In this document: positions 60,801 through 64,000 of the stretch, piece after piece
How the letters are laid out: each line of letters opens with the position of its first letter
How positions within the stretch are numbered: the stretch's first letter is position 1
From: Neurospora tetraspora
Lineage: Eukaryota; Ascomycota; Sordariomycetes; Sordariales; Sordariaceae
Reading direction: 5' to 3'
DNA length: 64,000 nt
Assembly (NCBI RefSeq): GCF_033439725.1
Contig: NW_026944387.1
Span: 2,914,001 to 2,978,000, forward strand
Program-made: the position numbers and the translations under genes
The notes under the pieces: generated by a model
Seen by the model: the letters and a program-made list of their open reading frames with translations, nothing else
Database searches by the model: none
Told to the model about the DNA's origin: nothing

Positions 60801-61654
60801 TTTAAATTCTTAGAATATAGTTTAGGGGTCTCTACGGTATAGTTTAATAAACTTCTCCTTAATTAAATAGTTAAAAACCAGGAGGTTCGAAGGAAGTAAT
60901 ATTTAGAAGGGGATACTAGGAACGGAGTTGTAGATAAATAATTTAATGAATTCTTCTATTTTCTATTTTAAATTATTAGTAATTTTATATTTAATTAAGC
61001 GAATATTGAAGGTGTTAATATCTTCAACCGCCGTTGTAATATATTAATTAAATAAGTTAAAGGATAGTTCGGGCTCCTCGTCATCTTCTCTTGTATTAGC
61101 AACCGTATTAGCTAATATTTCGTCAGGTAATTTTAATTAATAATATATATAGTATAAGAACTTCTTATGGAGGATTGTAAATTTATTATAAAAGCGTTTC
61201 TTATTTAAGTAGAGGCTATTATAGTATTCCTTATTAAAATGTATAACTTTATATATGTTGTCTTTAATAATGAAATTAATAATTTAGTATATAGGAGTAG
61301 GCTTCTTATCATTAATAACGACCTTCTTCTTAAGCTTCAGTTTAATAACCGTATCTTCCTTTTATAAAGGGTCGGGATCGAAAGAGCCAGAGCCTTCTTT
61401 TCTATTACTATCTCCGCCCTCTTCGCTAAAGAGGTCGTCGTCCGAAACATTATCGTTATAACGGTCGTTATTATAATTCTTAATCTACTTGGTGCTTTTA
61501 TAGTTACCGGCGTTATTACGTATTTAGTATAGTAGTACTATCGTATTATTATTATAAATACTTAGTATTTTGAATTTTACAATAGATCTTTTTAATTTCG
61601 TATTCGGTTTGGGATTTAACCTTCCTAGGTAATTATTAAGTTAATTTAAAATAA

Positions 61655-62003
61655 TGTAAGGGTATAATATAGGTGAATCGAAGGCAAAGCTAAAGTTCTA
61701 TTTATAATAGAAGATTTCAAATAAAGAAAAGAAAAGAAGAAGAAAACTAGGTACAAACGTACAGACCTAAATAAATACCCTAATTGTATAAGCCATAACG
61801 GGACCTATATACGGGTCGCTATTAGCTAATCCTTTCACTCGTATCCCCTTCACCTATAGGACAAACCCTATACCCAATCTTAGTATAGCCAATTAAATAA
61901 CTTACATCCCCTAGACCATGCCATACCCAGAATCCTCTATATACCTTATTCCAGCAGCCACCTCGTGCATGGCACCCAGACCCAGTCTGCCAGCGCCGTC
62001 ACA
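61655..62003 (-). repeat. 5' LTR of element D
   Basis: 349 bp; direct repeat of 52,413-52,761. Its outermost 100 bp or so retain CA and TG dinucleotides and look close to the unmutated state. Confidence 0.93.
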
Positions 62004-62039
62004 AACCTCCTCTTTATAATCGACTATATGTAAAGAAAT

Positions 62040-63296
62040 ACTTCCTTACTATTACAACCTATCGACTCCCCTATTAAATCCCTCCTCTTCCTCGCCTTCC
62101 CCTTCCCCTTATCCTTCTTCGCCAGGGCAATATCGTTACCGTCACGCTCCCAGACATCCCTCCCTTCTAACTATTACCATAATCGCTATTCTAATTTAAT
62201 AATATATTTACTAATCGCTCAATCGATAGCAAATATTAGGGTATATTCGTCACAATACTTAAAAAGAATCGTCTTCAACCACTTTACCCCTAATAGCTTA
62301 CTTTTAAGGAAAGAAACTTATATATCCTCATCCGCCTCAAACCGCCTAGTCGACTCGTTAAAGACTACCCTAATCTTCTAAAAGAAATCAATCCATAAAC
62401 AATAATCATCCCTACAAATATTCCAACGATTCCGCAACCGCTCATAACCCTAATTAACGTCTAACCATACCATCACTAACGCCTCGCCCGCCGTATTGAG
62501 GGCCTTCTTTAACCAACCAATTAATTCGCTATAAAGCTTGCCCTTTTTAGAAAATTCGGCGAAAATAATCATAAATAACTACTTCTAAGCATCAATCTAT
62601 CGAAGGGATACCCTACTATTATTAGAAGTAAAAGCCGTAATAAGCTAAGTACTAGGGGGCTAAGCACTAGGAGGCTATGCATTAGGAGGCTAAGTATTAG
62701 GTGGAAGGACTAATAACCGTAGCCGTATAATAGAAATATTAAAAAAGGGTTACTATTACTATCGCTATCGTCGCCGCCATTATCATTACCCTCGTTAAAC
62801 AATAGAAGGATAATTAATAACCGGCAAAATAATAAAATAAGCACGCTAATACCAAATTAACTTACCTAACTACCTCTAATACCTCCTCAACTTCGACTTC
62901 GCTAACCTCTACCCCAACTAGTAACCCGAATTACTTATAAAGGGGGAGCTATAATAGAAGGACGGGGGGTAAGTTAGGGAATAAGCAATTAGCTCGAATA
63001 CGTACGCCAATTAATACGGGGTACAAGGAATATAAAGTCTAATTAGGAAGCCAATAGAATAATTAAAGGACGAAGAGGAAGGCGGTTAATAGTAGTAAAA
63101 CTAATAATACTATACTCCTATACCTTAATATAACTAGGCAGCACATTACCAAAATTATAAATATCGATAGGGAATCCTCATACCAGCTAAGGGCTAAGCC
63201 ACGCGGGCCATTATAAATAAACTCATCCAAATTAAAATTATTATCGTCGTTAACGTCGTCGATAAAACTAGCGATCTAGAGGCGGCGGGAGGACAT
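62040..63296 (-). pseudogene. Harbinger Myb/SANT-like partner protein remnant
   Basis: PIF/Harbinger elements encode a second, DNA-binding protein needed for transposition. On the minus strand a frame starts at 63,296 (MSSRRL, then IASFIDDVNDDNNFNLDEF). After a Pro-rich segment with four imperfect PPxx(Q) pentapeptides (62,643-62,702) it reads LRNRWNICRDDYCLWIDFF, VVFNESTRRFEADEDI and VKWLKTILFKYCDEY between about 62,250 and 62,470. This matches the fungal Myb/SANT-like domain pattern (NRWxxCKxDYxxWxxL, GFxWDExTxxxxAxDxVW, FRxKxxPxYDxL). Stops are CAG-to-TAG type. A Lys/Arg-rich stretch (ALAKKDKGKGKARKRRD) ends the readable part. Confidence 0.75.
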
Positions 63297-63927
63297 AATA
63301 AGCAAGAGAAGAAGTAATAAATAAAAATACTAGTAATAGAGGATTCTATTTAACAAAATCACAAAGTTAATACCTATATTTATATATTCGAAAACTCCCA
63401 ATTAAATACTCCAATCGACTCGATTCGACTCAACTAACCAAAAAATTAGCGATTTACAACGTCTAGCTACTATTACTAATAATAATAGCTTTCAAACGCT
63501 CAAAAGCACGATTCCTACAATTTACTCGATTCCAACTATCATTACAATAAACTATTATTTACATCCCCTTTTTTACCCCTTAAACCTTCGACCTCAACAA
63601 CATCAACCACCACACCTAGTAATCAAATAAACGTTACACAATCTTATAAAGCGGCTTCCCAACTACCAAATAGATATCTCCATTAATAAATACCTTCAAA
63701 ATTAAGCTCATTATAATAATCACAGTCTCACAACATAAAAAACGAAGCATCTTGTAAAGGATCTCGATAATAATTTGCACCCCTACGTATAGCCTCGCTT
63801 ACATACGCCACCAAACACGTACAGGCGCCACCATACAATAAAAGATAAAAAGAAAAAAGACAAAATGGTACAAAGACCCCCTTATCAAGACTGCAGATTT
63901 TAACGTTTTACACGGATCAACAGACTC
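63297..63927. other. Harbinger right non-coding end
   Basis: AT-rich subterminal sequence between the start of the Myb-like frame and the right inverted repeat. No frame was recognised. On the plus strand CA dinucleotides are kept and TG is rare. Confidence 0.55.
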
Positions 63928-63957
63928 GATCAACTGGGAGTAAACTGGAACACGCCC
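63928..63957 (-). repeat. Harbinger right terminal inverted repeat
   Basis: Reverse complement starts GGGCGTGTTCC; partner of 36,591-36,620. Followed by the GTA duplication and then unique sequence. Confidence 0.92.
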
Positions 63958-64000
63958 GTAAAGATGGGAACACTGACATGCACGTTATCGGACGAAGAAA

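Larger units (their letters stand above)
52800..61500 (-). pseudogene. gag-pol remnant of element D, split by element C
   Basis: Minus-strand blocks run from right to left. A gag CCHC knuckle lies at about 59,640-59,730 (YFLCKEKGYIKYNY; one Cys pair member and the His now Tyr). A pol segment within 57,928-58,161 reads GYSLLYKISLIELEAIRKY and then GFIKVNLSPWAALILFIK, the gypsy sequence just before the RT fingers. RT continues to the C insertion site at 57,803 and resumes at 55,574. An intact YIDDIFI lies at 55,384-55,404. A chromodomain lies at about 52,850-53,105 (NRVIVFKVINGKLFY, YSASDFKYVPKAL, PDALGPPRQLINWL). Many RIP stops. The open frames 57,928-58,161 and 59,592-59,852 are accidental survivors, not genes. 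Confidence 0.88.
52413..62003 (-). mobile_element. LTR retrotransposon D (second gypsy chromovirus family)
   Basis: A 9,591-bp element including nested C (about 7.36 kb without it). TSD AACCT lies at 52,408-52,412 and 62,004-62,008. The 349-bp LTRs are 52,413-52,761 and 61,655-62,003, starting TGTGACGGCGCTGG in the minus direction. A GGGGGTAA polypurine tract precedes the 3' LTR. The LTRs are unrelated in length and body to A/B, so this is a separate family. gag-pol lies on the minus strand and ends in a chromodomain. Confidence 0.95.
36591..63957 (+). mobile_element. PIF/Harbinger DNA transposon hosting four nested LTR elements
   Basis: The 27,367-bp AT-rich block is bounded by 30-bp inverted repeats beginning GGGCGTGTTCC, with only two RIP-type mismatches, and a GTA duplication. 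Subtracting the LTR elements A (36,972-43,546), B (45,378-51,955) and D (52,413-62,003, containing C) leaves four Harbinger pieces: 36,591-36,971, 43,547-45,377, 51,956-52,412 and 62,004-63,957. Together they make about 4.6 kb, a normal size. The pieces encode a DDE transposase (plus) and a Myb/SANT-like protein (minus), the two-gene arrangement typical of the superfamily. Everything is inactivated by RIP and insertions. Confidence 0.9.

Noticed and set aside
36591-63957. A Starship-type giant cargo transposon
   Set aside because: The length and terminal repeats invite it, but there is no DUF3435 captain-like frame. The ends are Harbinger-type with a 3-bp duplication, and the interior is wholly explained by nested known elements.
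1-64000. CRISPR arrays, operons, ribosome binding sites
   Set aside because: The sequence is eukaryotic; no regularly spaced repeats or prokaryotic gene organisation are present.

Overview
The window is nuclear DNA of a filamentous ascomycete, most likely a Sordariomycete (class inferred from gene content; genus not determined). The genes have short GT-AG introns (58-185 bp, several with CTAAC-type branch sites). Two long AT-rich blocks carry the signature of repeat-induced point mutation (RIP): CpA/TpG is largely replaced by TpA, CpG persists, and coding remnants are full of stop codons made by C-to-T or G-to-A changes.

Layout. 1-5,861: an Age2/SMAP-type ArfGAP (5' end cut off), an Sft1-type Golgi SNARE (minus) and a Ysc84/Lsb3 SH3 protein. 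5,862-10,945: a stretch with no recognisable gene. 10,955-15,300: a RIP-degraded Mutator-like (MULE/Hop-type) DNA transposon with about 105-bp inverted repeats and a 9-bp target duplication. 15,310-36,590: ordinary gene space with a CreD-type arrestin, the Slm1 PH-domain protein, an Ahc1-like C2H2 nuclear protein (minus), an Alba-fold protein, the polyphosphate-complex subunit Vtc1 (minus) and a Tctex-type dynein light chain. 36,591-63,957: one 27.4-kb nested transposon cluster. 63,961-64,000: unique sequence again.

The cluster resolves completely by target-site duplications. The outermost and oldest insertion is a PIF/Harbinger element (30-bp inverted repeats, TSD GTA) with a DDE transposase remnant on the plus strand and a Myb/SANT-like partner on the minus strand. 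Three LTR retrotransposons landed in it: two copies, in opposite orientation, of one Ty3/gypsy chromodomain family (A, TSD ATTCC; B, TSD TTAAT), and a second chromodomain gypsy family (D, TSD AACCT). D in turn was hit, inside its reverse transcriptase, by a 2.2-kb LTR element without pol (C, TSD GTAAA). Removing the insertions in order leaves a roughly 4.6-kb Harbinger element.

The host genes are housekeeping genes with no cluster logic, though several act in membrane traffic, the plasma-membrane cortex and endocytosis (ArfGAP, Sft1, Ysc84/Lsb3, CreD arrestin, Slm1, Vtc1). Points of interest are the dated transposon stratigraphy, strand-asymmetric RIP in the Harbinger element, antisense reading frames in the A/B retrotransposon family, a non-autonomous element sharing LTR termini with A/B, and an in-frame stop or 24-nt GT-AG interval in SLM1.
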